DNA of 64,000 nt from Callipepla californica brunnescens (GCA_023055505.1 JALIRH010000006.1:25889105-25953104); one strand, 5' to 3'; shown: positions 27,501 through 43,400, counted from the stretch's first letter. Notes: a model not told the origin generated them from the sequence alone. A program made the numbers and translations.

Positions 27501-30500
27501 ATTTTTCTTTCTACATTTTTTCCATCCCTATAAAGAAATTGTTCCGAAAGCTTTCATCAAAACTACAGAATAACATAAACACAGCACTGTATACACTGCA
27601 TGCGTTTATACTGTTAACATGCTCAAACTCTAAATATTGAGCCAACAGCCCTCAGCTAGATGAAACTATCTAATCTAAGTTCTATGAATTTCTTAACATG
27701 TTCAATTTCCATGAAATACACTTTTCTGTCAAATCATCAGCTCTAACCTCTCAATATCTCACAGGAACAAGGCTGATGTCTAAGATGCAAAGCAAGCTCA
27801 AGGATAGGGGCTAACAAGGTAAGAACTCCTCACTAGTAAAACACACAGTGGGAATACAGCATCACCAATCTTCTCTGGTGTCAGCCCTTTAGAAGAATGC
27901 CGAGTGCTGAATCCAAAAGTAAAGAGACAGGAAGACATTGCCCCATGGGTGCTGCATAAAGCATATCCTCTAAAATCAAAATGACCACTCTGTCATGCAG
28001 CCACTGTACCATGACCCACGGACCTCCAGGAGGACCACTGACAGCCAGGAGTAGTAGAAAAAGTAGAAAAGCTGCAGCTCCCACCAGCCTTACATCATAT
28101 CAGTTATTTTGCAGCACAAAATAAGCTGAATCCTTTACAATCATGGAGAAGTTCTTGTAACATCCCATCCCCCCCAATTTGAGCACAGTAAAAGGCAATA
28201 AACAACAAAGGAAAGAAATCTGCACACGGATCACACAACACAGGGAGACTTTTATGTCTTGCTCAACTACAAGAGAAAGGAGACATCTAGTTTAATCCTT
28301 ACAATACGAACCAAGAAATATGCATAGGTTCATATGAATTACTATGGAATGATGGAGTCAAACTGATAGCAAATGGGACTGCTGGAATCAGACTATAAAT
28401 TTAACATAATTCACATGAGGTTAAGCTCATTTTCCTTAGAGATCAAAACAATGAAACTTCTAAATTTAAGTCAGAAAACAAACAAGGCCTGCTATTTTAG
28501 TACAAGAAAAATTGCAATTCTTAACTTTTAGAATTATTTTTCCCCTTCTCTGAGCATCAACTACATAGAGACTATTGAATTGTACCATGCTGGGTCGCAG
28601 TAAATTTTAATTAAAATGTCAGCTAGTGAATTCTTGCCCACAGCTTTCAACTGTGCTATGTAAATATGCAGTTTAAAAAGTTTACTGCATAGTAAACTCT
28701 ACCAAAGACCCACTGACAAAACCACTTTCCAGTGGAATCTTGTCTAACTACAGTATTTGCAAACAACAGCTGAGCTTTATTATTTGCTATCATATATCTT
28801 TTAGCTTATTAATAAACAGAAATTTGCTAAAATAACCAAAAATGCCTCCACTGTTAAAACTGAATTCACTACCTTAAAACTGAGCTAAGCCAACCAGGAA
28901 GCACAGAAAAAAGGGGATTATATCACAGGACTGGAACTGAACACAAGAATTCAACTTGTGTGACTGAAGGAAATAAAGTTGGCTTTCAGAATTTTTCTTT
29001 AAATAACTGTCAAAATAAATACTCAATATTAAATCTAATGATCAATAGCTTATTAACTTTTTCCTGTCATCCATAGAAAGGAAAAATAATAACGCTGTAA
29101 ACAGCAAAAATTAAATTTCATTTTAGATACACATATTAGTCTCAAGCTACAGCAACGATTCTGTACGGAGCTCCATTACAGGGACTTCATGAGGAGTATG
29201 AATTCAATGTTTTGTGATATTAAACAAAAAAAAAAAAAAAAAAAAGGAAAGGATTAGGAATTCACGTATCTGTAATATTACAAATAAAAAACAAAGAAAA
29301 CAACACTCAAAAGTTGGAAGAGAGTAAGTGTCAGCTGTTGTAACAGTTTAACTTACCAGTATCCGAGATATATGCATGGAGTTGAACTGTCTCATCAGAA
29401 GGGACATTTGAAAGGTCATCTAAGGACTGCAGGGAGAGAGGGAGAATGAAGAAATGAGTAACAGAGAACAAGATCATCGGCACATCTCATTTGTGAGGTG
29501 CTTTTTGATTAATTTAGTTCATTTTCAAACTTCCAGTTCACCATTCTATTACAATAGCTTAATGCACTGTAACAACAAAATTATGTTTTTATCACCTGGT
29601 TACTAAAGTATTTCCCCTCCACACACATGCTCACTTTCACATACTTTTGTGACCACTCAAATGCATTTACCACTTTCATTTGACATCTCAGTTTAATAGA
29701 AGTACAGCCACAAATAGTCTCTCACCAAGCATTTGGTGAACAGTAGTACAGCTATGGATATACAGCTGTGGTGTAACTGAGGTTTCACTTATTATTACTT
29801 ATATCTTTACACTGTTTGTTTCTTTCAACTGACTTCCAACTAGATAAAGGTATAGTCCAGTATAAGTTGAATAATTTCTCCACTCTATCTAAAAAAAGAG
29901 AGAACAATTTTCTCAATTTTAAAGCATCATTTTTTTTATTACTTTCCTGCCTCTCTACATCACCAACCTGACTTTTTTCCTTTTTTGTTACTGCACAGAG
30001 TTCAGACTGATATACATTAATGAACTCCAGAAGGTCAACTCGGGTATTTCTGCTGCTATTCAAGGCCTTGGTATGTACTACCTTTGTGACTTATTTAATT
30101 TGCTCTATGCAAAGTGAAGCATAAAGTTCAGATTATAGAACCAGTTAGATGACATCTGCAAGATGCTAAATATTCCACAATTGTTTTATACTGCAAAACG
30201 TACCCTACAGGTTTGGTGTAGTAGATGAAGGTGTCAAATTAGAGGCAGAAATTAAGAAGATAGTTTGAAACTTTTAAAGAAAAATTATTTTAAAAGTGAG
30301 GAACACAAGTTAATTGAAATGCAAATCTCACGCCACAACCTAATCTTTATTAATGCACTGCCATCAGGTAAAAGTACAGAAATTCCATAACCTTTAAAGT
30401 GAAGTCTATTTTATTTCAGGCAACAAACTAGCACAAGGGAGCAACATTATTTGCACAGAAATGTACTCTTGCCATGGAAATCAGCCAGGAAAAACTAACC

Positions 30501-31448
30501 TACCAGTTCTCAAACACCTGTAAAAGCAATGAAAAACCCCAAAGAACACTGAAGAGTAAGGAATACAGAAAGTAATATTTCTTCTGCCTAACAGTTTTAT
30601 TAAACATTTCAGTTTAATTAAACATTCTGTATAAAGAATGTTTCACTCTCTATAAAAATAATAGATGTTGAATTCTGCTAATATACTTTTCAGAGCAAAA
30701 AGAAAAATTAAGATTCTGAACAACTGCATACAAATATGTTCTGCTACAGTGCTTACTAAAGGATTTAAGATTTTCTAGCTTAATTAGAAAAAGACACATA
30801 AAATGAAGTAGCACATTAATTAGCACACTCACCAGATGATCTATAACAAAGAAAAACCCCTATCTACAAACTATAATTCTCGTTTGTCAGGTTATTTTTA
30901 CAAGAATACTTGCAATATTTGAAAGATCCCCTTATAGAAACGTGAGGTACAATAATCTCTTGTAACACTTGATCAGCATTGTTGCAAATCAAAATATGTT
31001 AAAAAACCCTAAGTTTTATTCTGTGTCTAAGTTTGTGTAAGTTCTGCCTGCTGAACCTACTCTTCATATTTCATCATTTACATTTTGAAAACAATAGAAA
31101 TCTCAATGACAAAAAAACCACCATGGAAGCTTGTTAATATTTACAGTCAAAGTATTCTTTTTAAAAAATAAACTGTATTCCTCTGCACACTGGTCATGAT
31201 ATAACACACTGCAACTCTGACAGAGCTACAGAATCCTCCAAGAAAGAAGAGGCTATGAGTCATATAAGCCAGGAAGGCATAGCTGATTGCAAACTTTTTT
31301 AAATTAAGACTTTGCAAAATACTCTCAAAATACACTACTGAGCCTTGCTTATCTTGTTCCATTGAATATAATCTGAAGAAACAAGTAAAAGGGAGGGGAG
31401 GAAAATGTATCGAAACTGTTCTTCTTGTAAATTTGTGATTCAGTGTTT

Positions 31449-31483
<35 letters not shown>

Positions 31484-34400
31484 AAAGAAGTAGGCAGCTA
31501 TGTTATGCGTTCAGATCTCTCACATATGAAACCACAAGTTTTCACAAAAAATATGCATGAAGCATACTTCAAATAATTAGATAGATTCATGTCACAAAGA
31601 AAAGGTTCCAATAAATGGAATTGCTTAAGAATTGCTTAAAAATACCAGAATATGATCTTGCAAGTGGCCAGATAAGAAGACGAAGATTTATATTTTGAGC
31701 AGATAAAACTCAGATACAAATACCCCCACTAAATTAAAATTAAGTGCTTATTGGAGATTTGAGTTTCAAAGGATTTGTCTTCACCTATTAACTCTGAATT
31801 TATGTCTATTTTAACATAAGGTACAGGTATAAAGATGTACATTTTTCATAAATTAACTCTAGTCTACTAATACACTCTTCCTGTGAGAAACTATGTAAGC
31901 AATTCATTAAACACAGGCAAAGTACAAAAGAGGTTTTATCTTACAGATTAATTGAGCCTTAATGTGTCTTTCAATATGATTTAAGAGCATAGTGGACTTT
32001 TTCAGAAATTAAACTGCAATGAATTAACCCCTCTAACATGTACAAAATTGAAACTAATTTACAATACTCTCTACTGTTGAAGATGGGAAAAAAGAGCACT
32101 TACCAGATTTATGCTGCTAGTAGGAGACCCATTAAAAGATTCTGGGATCAGTGAGGATTGGGAAAAGGAGAAAAAAGAAGTTAGATTTCCTCCAGTGCAG
32201 GGCCACACACAAGAAACAAAGCTCCTCATAAGTTTTAGCCTTTTCATTTCTGTGAAAAATTGTTACTGTGGCATTGCAAAACATTTGTACATAACAGAAA
32301 TACTTCCAGTTCCCAGTAATGATATTTAAATGAAAATGCATGGAAGTTTCCACAGTGATAGATATGCAATAAAAACTCCAAAGGATGCGCTTTTATTTTA
32401 ATCTCATACCACATGAAATTGCTTCACTAAGGAGTCAAATTAATAGTTGAAGAATTTCTATTAAATTTGAGTTAAAAGTTAAGGAGAATTATTCAGTTGC
32501 AAACTTCCCTGGGGCCACAATGTGTCAGAAAGAAGATTTTAATATTATTAAATATTTAAGCAGTTAAAGATGAAAATGTTTATAAATATACACACACACA
32601 CATAATTGGAATATTTTTATCATATGTATGTATTCACTCTGTATTAGAATAAATATCACAAGTATTTATTCATACAGAATATCAAAATACCTGTCTAATT
32701 CAACAGATTTTTAATTAAAAAAATACTGTAATCTCGTCTCATTCAATAGAACTATAAGCAGCTAACCCTTTGACCAAAAAGCACTCATATGAAAAAGCAC
32801 TATGAATTAGAGTACTCAAGGAAGCAGAAGAAAAATAGAAGATACTACAGTTACCCTAACTCTTAAGTCATACATAAACAAATTCACATAAAGTCAGTAT
32901 ACTATTTGCTCAAAAATAATTCATTTTTATGTCCCATCCAATATGTTTAACAGTAAAAGGAAGTAACATACTACTTCAGAAGATTCAGTGACAATTAAGA
33001 AAATTCAGCAAACTGAGGATACAGCAACAACAAAATCAGAAAAAACACTTCCCCCTCCACGATAATGTGGATAGAAAAGAAATTAACATTCTTAAAGTGA
33101 AAGCTAGGATTTCTGTCATTTTCAGACTAGCACAACAAAAAACAGCTGCTCAGTGTAGTCAGCTGTACACTTTAGCTCACTAGCTAACAAACAAATGCTG
33201 CTAAACACCAAATGCTAGCAGGAAATTACAAAATACCACCAGGCATCCTTCATCATGAAGTCTGTTTAATCTCCAGAATACTTAAATAAATGTCTGTGCT
33301 CTCTGACGGACTTGCTTTCATCCTTACTCAAACTAAGATTAAATTATCATCTTATTCAATTTTCCTAACTTCTAGTGGTAGGATTATATCCAATACACTA
33401 ATGACTTCTTTAAATTTACAAATTCAAATATATTGATTCAAGAATGACCTAAATGGTAACTGACCCAATATAAATTTCCTCAGAATTTCCTGCAATCTCT
33501 TGAAGAATTTACAAAGCCACATCAAAATAAAATGAAAAGAAAAAAAAAGTGAAGAAATTAAGTTATAGAATGAAAATACTTGAAAATTTCTAGTTCTAAT
33601 AACAAGGGTTGGTCTAAATAATACAGAGAATAAAGCCACTAAACAAAGAACAGGCATAAGACCAAGTAGATAAGATTAGCTAGGGAAAAAAAAAAAAAAA
33701 TAAGAGGGTTGCAGAACTGTTATCAGGTAGTCTGCATAATAATGTAAGATCTGCAGCACCAGGAACCTTAAGTAGGAAGAGCAAATCTGATCTTTTTAAG
33801 ATTATTCAGGCATTAACAAAATACATCACTAGAGGGTACTAAAGAACACAGCTCTCTTTCCATTTTCAATTGCTCTTAAGAATCCTAGAATGACCTGGTC
33901 TGAAAAGAACCTCAAAGAACATCTAGTTTCAACCCCCATGCCGTGGGCAGGGTCACCAACCACTAGACCAGGCTGCCCAGAGCCACATCCAGCCTTGCCT
34001 TGAATGCCTCCAGGGATAGGGCATCCACAGCCTCTCTGGGCAACCTTTTCCAGTGCGTCACCACCCTCTGAGTAATAAACTTCCTCCTAATATCTAATCT
34101 AAATCTCCCATCTTAGTTTAAAACCATTAACTAAGCTTGCATATAACTATACCTTAAGGAAGTAAAAGCAATATTTTATTTATAAAGAGAGCTGTGCTAA
34201 AATTCTTCTTTACATTAAAATTTTGAGTAGAGAGTAATGAAAAGGAAGGTAGTTATAATCTTAAAGTTTGCAGGGAGTTGATTAGGAAATGCAATGAAAA
34301 AATTATAAAATGAGAATTCCAGAAGTAAAAGCTCCCTAGCTTTGAAGTATTAGTTGATTTTAAAGTAGGAAAAGGAATATTTCCAGAAAATCTCCCTGAC

Positions 34401-37400
34401 GGGTTGAGCTTACCTCCCTCACCATCATCTGATCCTCGGAAACTAGGATCCTTCAGCATATCTAGCTCAGCTAACATGCGGACATACAACACATTCTGTT
34501 TGAATGAAGGGTAGAATCTTTCATCCCGCAGCATCAATTCATATACCTTAGTGAAATAAAAATGCCAACAATAGTAATATTAACATTTTGATTTTTGTCA
34601 TTACAGAAGCTTTCATAAATGCTATTTGAACAACATATACCATCGTAGTAAAAGAGTGTCTTTGGGCTTCCTTTAAAACTCTCTTGTAAGTCTGCTATCA
34701 CCTGGTGAGAATTCCTCTCAAAGCTCTGTGCCATTCTGAGGAAGTCAATTTCTTTCAGAACATGTAAGAATTTTATGCTCTCTTCAATTGGAATGCAAGG
34801 CCCCTGTAGTGCACTTTGAACAATACACATTTTGTAACATGCTTTCATTGGTCTTAAATGCTGTCCTAGTGTACAACAGAGTGATTCTAAGTCCTGCAGC
34901 TTATATCACTGATTTTAAGTATAAATGAGAACAGAGTTAATGACTAAAAACACAGAAATCTCTCAGACTGGATATGTTAATTACTGACACAACAATCAAT
35001 CACTCATTTTTTGAAAAGAATAAAAACACTAGGCTTGAGTGATAAAGTCTAAGTATTCCAGTACTGAAACGATAAGCTACATCTCTGGTATTTGCTGCTT
35101 CTGTGAAGTCCTAAGAGAACAGAGTGGGCCAATTAATTTCTTGAATGGTAAAATTTAATACGGTAATATATTTAATTCATCTCTAAAAATAGAGAGATGA
35201 TGACAGATGAAAACTGTACCACTTACATGCCACTTGCATAGGCACATTTTCTGAGATTGGTGGAGAAATACAAATAACAGTCACATGTTTTTCACCCATG
35301 CTTCATAATTAATTTCAAGTCAGGATGCCACCTCTTTCTGCCAATGATTTTGAAAACGATAGGCTACATATGGCTAAGCAGAAGGTGGCAATGTAGTATA
35401 CGATTTTTATAGAAGAAATTATAGGAAAGGAAAATAGTAAAACAGGTTTTAGGTTTTTGATACTTGATTTTCTTCCTCCTCTGGCTGCAGTGAAGTTTAA
35501 TATCCGCTAATCTCAAAAATGCCAATGAAATACAGTAAGAACAAAGTATACCTTTCTTTGAATGTCATCAAATATTTCGGGTGTTGGATCCTCGTGGTTC
35601 AGTGTTTCTGCCAGTTTTGCTACCAAGCTGTCATCAATATTAACTCTTGGAGATGCCTGTCACAGAGATCTAAATCAACTTTTGCAGTATAAATATAAAA
35701 AATATGTTTTCACAAATAATATCCAATACAACTCTGCATGTATCTAAGCAAAATACATAGCTTCTTGATGGTTATTTCCAGGTCTAAGACAGTTCAGGAT
35801 AAAAAAAGGAAAAAAAAAAGTGATAAAATTGAGAGTATTAAAACTCAAGCTTCAGAATACTAGAAAACTAGAAAACACTTCAAAAAACAATTTACGTGCA
35901 TCAGTATGAAGTAATACACCATTTTAGTTTTATTTATGAATAGGAAGACTCAAAGTTGGAAATAAATTACCCACTAAAAAAAAAAAAAAAAAAAGACATG
36001 GATGAAATCCGAAAGTGGCAAAGGAAAAACTAACAGCTTGTCAGTTCTACTAATTTCTGCATGCTATCAGGAGCTGAAAGCACACCAGCTTCTTACACAG
36101 ACTGTATTATAGCTACCAAAAGAGACAGCCATCAGATTCTCAGTCCTCATTTGATATGACGTACTTGAAACTACTGCCAGTTAAACATTCTTTTAGATAG
36201 ACCCAAGCTCACATAATTTCCCATTTTCTGCAACAGACACAGGAACCAGCACTAAACCAGACCCAACACAGCTGCTCAACTGATCTATTTAGCACAGCTG
36301 AGAGGCTGAATTGGTTGGCTTTGGAACAGCTCGGGGATTACACAGCTCCTGATTTCAAACTGGTGAGTGTTCAGTCAGCAGAGCAAGATCTGGATAGCCT
36401 AAAGAATCCCTGCCAATATGCTCCTGAGGTGAAAGAAAGTGAATGAAATAATGTTGAAAGAGAAACATTGCAATAGATGTGAAGGATAATTTGCAGGGGG
36501 AAGCTTTTGAGTAAGTTCAAAGGTGATTTTTATGCATACACAAATTCAGAACAAAGATGCTTTGCTCACAAGTCTGAAAACAGGCTCCAAGATAGCCAGA
36601 AAATCACCACTTTTTTCTGTATACTTGCGACTACTTTTTCAGTCAACATTAATATATGACCTGCAGATTTTCAAATGGAAGGTACTGAGTCGCAATCAGA
36701 ATTTCAACTCAAAGAGCTGAGCATGTCCCTCTACCAGACTTCTACAAGCCCTATCTTAACAGGGAAAAATACCCCTCACTTCACAATCACATTTATTCAT
36801 GTCATAGCTTTTTAGCAGCATCCACTTCTGTGAACAACTCTTTTTCAAGCATGAAGCACAGCAAAATTTCACCAAAATTCTCAGAAGAAACCCTTGAGAA
36901 CTCTAAGAATCGCAACCGCTTCCATCCACCCAGAGTGATGCATTGGTTTCACAAAAAAAACAGGGTCAAACAGCTCGCTAATTTTATGTTTTCACTGGCT
37001 TCTTTTTTATGGTTTTATAAAAATAAAAATAATAATAAGTTTTGTTACTCATATACATTAACTATAGTAATTTTTTTATGAGGGTTGCTCTGAAAGCAAT
37101 GCCTCCTATTTTATGATGTTGACTCACAACATCAGAGATGAATGTTGGTGGTATGGCAGTAAAGGTTGAAGCTTCCCACCAATATTCCATTACCTTTTGT
37201 TTCCATATGACAAATGGCACTACTACTGTGCTCTTTGTATGGGCTGTATTTTCCATGAAAATAAACAGGAGGCATTATTTTCAGAGCATCCTACACATAC
37301 ATGGTCCAAGACTATTCCTCTTCACTCAGTGCACCCCAGGCAAGCTGAAAGGTTGGGCATCCATGCACGAGAGGAAGTAATTTCTTATTATATGTTACAT

Positions 37401-40400
37401 TTAAGATTTCTATCTAATACAGAATTGTTACCTATTAACATACTAAAATTTTCTCTAGTTTTCCTATACACTATTATAGAAAGAAAGCATCTGAGGGACA
37501 CATATTCAGTGCTTTTGGTAAGACAGTCAAAGAAACTGAAGACATTTTCTTATCACTTGACATAAGGAAAGAGCCCTAAATGTTAGTCTGTAAAACACTT
37601 GTGCTGCATCAAATCAGCTTGATATTAATGTAGTCAAAACTACTCGTCAACCATCTGTAAAAACAACAAGCTTCACACAATTCAGAGGTACATTATTCCT
37701 ACCTTTTCTGATAAATATTGCTCATAAACTCCAACTGCAGCTGCTCTTAATAGACCCTTGGTCTGATTAGTCTGATGTTTCCCATCTCTTTGCCGGCTTT
37801 GAAGTACCTCCAGCTGTTGCTGTGCTGTAACCCTGTATCCTTCCACTGTCATCCAGAAAAACAGATGTGCTTGGCCACCAGTCTGCTGCATGTAATCTAA
37901 GAAAAAACAACAAACAAACAGAAAACATCAAGCAAACAAGCATCTTAAAGTAAGAATTCTCTAAAATGTTAGCTAAAATTGGAACTCCAGAACATGGAGT
38001 TACTTTACAGAAAGGGTTTTTAGGCACCGGAATAGGCTCCCAGGGAGTAACAATCAATCAATCAATCAATAAAAATTGATACTCTTAGCAATGATCATCA
38101 GGAGCACTATTTATTTGCAGAACAGCAGTAAGCACCACCAAATGATAAATACGAATTATGCAACATTTAAGCTGTCATCTTCTTGATAATACAGCAAACC
38201 TAAACCAGTACATAGATTCCTGCTGTATTTTAGGTTCTCAGACAACTTTCAGAAGTTCCATAATCATCTAAACATCTATAAAACACCCATAGTTAGTAGC
38301 TCCATCAACTTCCGTGAGGCCAGCAAAAGACAAAATAGCAATTAAGGTTCAGAGTTATGTCAACTACAAAATTCTAAGCAATTCTTTTCTAAACAGAACA
38401 AATTTCTTCAGTGACATACAAAGAAGAATTGCAAGATCAATCTTTTGGAGGGATCAGTATTGAAACAAGATTAATACAGGTATTCAGAAGTGCTAAGCAT
38501 GGTGTTCCGAACAGATAATTACAGATTTGTTTGCAAAAATAGGTTTTGGTCGCCTCTAGCAAGGACGCCTTTAACTTCAGTAAATACTTACATTTAGGTA
38601 CAATGTTGTGAGTCAGTATACTGTTTCGAAATAGAAATTCAAGATAAACTGACACCTACCCATAAAAAATTGTAGTGCAACATTGTCTACCAGGATATGG
38701 TCCAGAGGGACTGTGCAAAGTTTTCCAAAGTTTGCTGCCAGTTTCACAGTATCTATTTCCTGTAAGACAGCGTTCATTTTTTTTTTAACTTTTTAAAGTA
38801 TTTCTCCTTACTAAAGTAGGCATAATAATAATAAAAAGATTATAGACAGTAAACCAGCTTATCTATGGATAGTTATTTTTACAGTCACTAATCAGATTAA
38901 GATAATGAGGTCACTTTTCCATAAATATTTGGCTTCAACTATTTACTGCTATGTGAAGGGCTAGCTTTTAGCTGTTTCATTCATGCCATGCTATACAAGT
39001 TAAATTAACACCAAATATCTCTTAACTGCTTACAATAGCATGAAAATAAAGTAATGAGATTAACTAATTTCAGAATTTTACGGAGTGCAGATCACTTATA
39101 TTTATGTTTGTTCAACTTCATTCTGTTAAAATGACATTTATTGGTTTTAGTGTAGTGCTTCAGAATCCAGCCACAGAATATTTTAAACACTGTAACAGTC
39201 AGTGTGTGCAACATTACATTACCACTGAGATACATTAAAGTCCAGTTAAGAGAGTCATGAAACAAAGCAAACATACTGACTCTGTACAAATATAAATCAA
39301 AACAAACAAGCCAAGAGAACATTAGGATTTCAAATCCAGTCTGCCTCAGGCTTTTTACGAACTAAAGCAGCAAGAGAGCCCATAAGGCACTATAAAATAA
39401 TCAAATGGTACAATTATCAATAAGATAAGAGAATTTTGCCAAAGACTGAACTTAAAGTGCAAAAGTCATGCACTGGAACAGCAAAACTAACAAAAATCTG
39501 ACCCAAATCTAGGTGCATAAATACAAAGATGCTTCACATATTACCTACACCTCATTTCAGTTTAATTATACTGAATCTATAGTGTAAGAACACCTGAACT
39601 ACTAAAGTCAGATTCTGAAACTCTCTAAAGACATACATTAAAGACTGAGTTTTATAATATGTCCCTATAATTGCACACTTCAAATATGTTCCAAAAAGAA
39701 TTAAGTAGTTAGACTGAATTATCAAGTCTTTCACAACTTCAATCTCCCAGAACAAAAAAAAAAAATCATTCTAAAATACTTACTTTTCCTGACTGCAACC
39801 TCTGAATTCTTGAATCACATACTTTAATAACATATAATAAACTGTTTATTTGATTTTTTATAGTGTTGATATCTGAAAATAAGAAAAAAAAGAGGATTAA
39901 CTAATGCAGATGAGTAAATGAACTCTTGTCCTGAAATACTAGACATACAAAGAAGTGAAATACCATACAGAAAACTCATCAGTTTAGCAAAGGTTTTCAG
40001 TTTAAATATTTCACTGACAGAAATCAATGAGAAGAAATTCTCTCCAATTTCAGGCTGTTAGCTGAATACTGATTAATACCTAAAGTATTACTGAAATTCA
40101 GAACCATCTGTGAGGTAAGTTTCAATTCTGTGGAAGTATACATATCTACTCAATACATATCTACTCAATTTTCCAAATTAAAAAGAGAAGAAGAAAAGCA
40201 AAAACAAAAACAAACAAAAACAAAACACCCCCCAAAAACAACAAAAACAAAGAAAAAGAACAGGTTCTAGGTAAGACACAAAATACAGATGGTAAAAGTG
40301 ATTTGTTTTTAAACACACAAGAAGATCCAAGTTTTAGCACTTACCTTTTTTTTTTTTTTTTTTGTTAAGAAAGAAATACTTCCATAGTAAATTACATCAG

Positions 40401-43400
40401 TTGACATTTTCTGAATTTTTGGAATGTTCTTCAGAGATCACATTAGTAACCACATTTCACATTTTGTAAAATAACACAGTACTAACCATCTCCTGCTGTA
40501 TCTAGAGATCGAAGATATTGCAGTTCTTCACTTGCTTTATCTTTGACTGCTTCCAACTCTCCTATATTATCACTTAATTTAATAATATTCATAAAGGCCT
40601 CATAGTTACAGTTGGAATCACGAATCTGAAACAAAGTTTTACAGCATAAATAAAGTAAAACCAATAAAAGCAAGTTCTGAATCATTATGAATTACTTTGA
40701 TACATTTTGATACTTCCAGGTCTTCTTTTAATGCTAAAATCTTGTACTTCGAGAGAAGCACAGAATTTTCAGAAATCCAAATGATAAATGAAACTGGACA
40801 ACCATGAGCCATCTATATATTTGTACTTTCTATTTCTGTGGGTCAGTGGTAACATTCCACCTCACTGCCCTGTCTGCCAAACATATCCAACCTGTCTCTA
40901 AGCCAGAGGCAGCACTGCCAGTGATTCCTTCCTGCACTGTATACTGTGATTTAAAACCTATCAGTTTTAGGACATAATCACCTAGACATCTGACTGTTTT
41001 TTTTTTTCCCTGATACAAAACCCAAAGCTTTTCACAATATTATTGAAAAAAAAAAAAAGTCAGCTTTAAGTTATCCTTGTCGAACATAGGAGTCCTGCTC
41101 AGATCAGCATTCATTTCATAGTCTTCCCACTAAATAGCATAAAAACTTGAATACAATCCAATTTAGTTTTTTTTTCCATGCATAAACAGTAAAAATAAAA
41201 TAATGAAAATAGAAATCAACAATCTCACACACAGAGTTTGGACTCCGCTATTCTGAAAAAAATACAGACTCACAGGAAAGGGTGCTTTCCCTGCAGCTTG
41301 AAGAACAAAAAACTTAGTTTAGAACAGGTATTACTCTCACCCAAAAAAGCTGAGCAATTCTACAGCAAACTGCACATTTAACTCAAGTTTTCTTCTAAAG
41401 TTTTTGTTTGTGTGTTTTGTTTTTTTGTTTTTGCAGCTTGTTTGCCATTTATGGGTAGGGTTTGTTTTTGTTTTTGTTTTTAATGCCACTTCAACCAATG
41501 AGACTCAGTTGTTCCCTAAGAACCACAGAAAAAGTGCCTGAAGTTTTCTCTAAGCTAGATATTGGCAAGCTTTCCTCTTTTTTTTTTTTTTCCTTTCTTT
41601 TTAAATCAAAGTCTTATTCTTACATATAATTACTACTGAATTCTTCTGAGCAAAACATGAACATGGGCAAAGCCAAAGCTGCAGAAGTTTGCACAGCATA
41701 AGCTTGCTTAGGTTTGCTCTCAGTTTTCCACACTGATCATACTTTGCCCCAGACCCCTACAACCAGCTGTGCGAAGCCTTGAAAAGGGAAGGAATCTTTT
41801 CCAGGGATCTTAACTTCTTGTAATGCCTAGATCACACAGCAGAATAAAAAAAGTATCCAGGTCAGTGAGAAAACACCAAATGACTGATGAAACTCAGACC
41901 CACAGAGAACAAAGCAAGCAGTCTTGGTTTAGATTTAGACCTTACCTAAAATCGTAGGCAGAAACTCATGTGACCACTGAAAAGATTTAAAATTTGTCAA
42001 GGATTCCTACGTATTTCCCAGTCTACTGCTGTCTTAAGATACAAAATTAAGAAAAGAAATTCAACATTCTATAATGTAAAAATGACCTAGTGGAATAAGA
42101 ACTAGAAAATGCCTTAAGTAATACTCCCTGTGAAACTAATTCTTGATATCCTTATAAGTACTGCTGAGATATTTCAATATATACTATTATCCGAAAGCTT
42201 GCCGTCTTAATAATGCCAAAGGATGAATGCAGTCTGCTAAAGGGACTTGAAGGAATTTGTCCAAATAAAGGAAGCTTCCTGAATTGTTGAGATCATTGGA
42301 AACTGAGTTAGGAATGCAGCATGAGACCTCAGGAACACTGGCAGCTTTACAACATGTGCATGCAGGTGCAGACAGTTGAGTCCTAATGCTGTCTTTAGTA
42401 TCCAAAGCAAGGTTGGAGAGCAAACCACATCATCCATGTCTGTCATAAACACTCACTATCACACAGAAATGTAGCAGTTGTTCTGTACTGCCAAAGAGCA
42501 CTGGCAAGAGCTGCACAGAAAAGAGACTATGAAGCACTGATATCTTTGATCAATGTTAATTTAAAAACATATTTATTAGAAGTTGCAATTAGATGAACTT
42601 TCAGGTTCCTTACAGCCCAAGCTGTACTACCATTTCTCCCATGTAACAGTAGAAGAAATAGTTGAATTTTAAATATTTTATAAAAAAATAAATATTCTAG
42701 CGAAGAGAGACAAGCTCTGATTAACTTCTAACTTTAAAACAAAACAAAACTTCAATATAAAAGAATTAGTATTAGTCTATGGTATGCCTAGGAAAATCAG
42801 TATATTATTATTCTCAGTCAAAAGAATCAATTTTTTTCTTTTTGAATCTGTTTTTATGTTAAACAGTCTCATTAAAAATAAAATAAAAGAAGATAGGACA
42901 AATTTTATTTTATTTTAACTCTAATTTCTACAATTTCATTTTGTAAGGCTTGTATTAAATTTTTGAAAGCATTTACCATTATATATTAGATTCCGGGGGA
43001 ACATAAGGCTTTACTTCTTCATCTCCAAGAAATTATTAAATTAACAACTGGGACATAATCATAACAGAAAGCTTTATAAAAGCCTCAGAATCTATCTTTG
43101 GATGCAGCCAGGGGCAGTGTTCAGTAAATAAAGAGGCCAAGTTACTAAAAAAAGAAGATGCGTAGGAGGAAAAGGGAAACAAAAATTGAAATGAGTACGC
43201 ATAAGCAACAATGATCGTTCATACTAAAGCAAGGCTCCTTTAGAAAAGCACCTTGCAAATTGTTACATAAAATGGAGTTTGAAGAAAATAATATAAACGT
43301 ACAGCAGAAGCAATTTTATATGTTAAAAAAAAAAAAGGCAAAAAAACAAACAAAGGTGCTTCCAGCACAGTCCTCTAATGTATATACCAAGATTAAAATA

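Larger units (their letters stand above)
24993..32103 (-). other. SNX13: SNX13 introns 16, 17 and 18 (with exons 17 and 18 inside)
   Basis: Intron 16 (29,427-32,103), intron 17 (26,824-29,356) and intron 18 (24,993-26,650) hold A/T homopolymers (A20 at 25,050 and 29,226; T24 at 31,452) and the CA/TG tract. A possible stub of CR1 3' end lies at 26,088-26,115. Nothing else was recognised. Confidence 0.6.
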
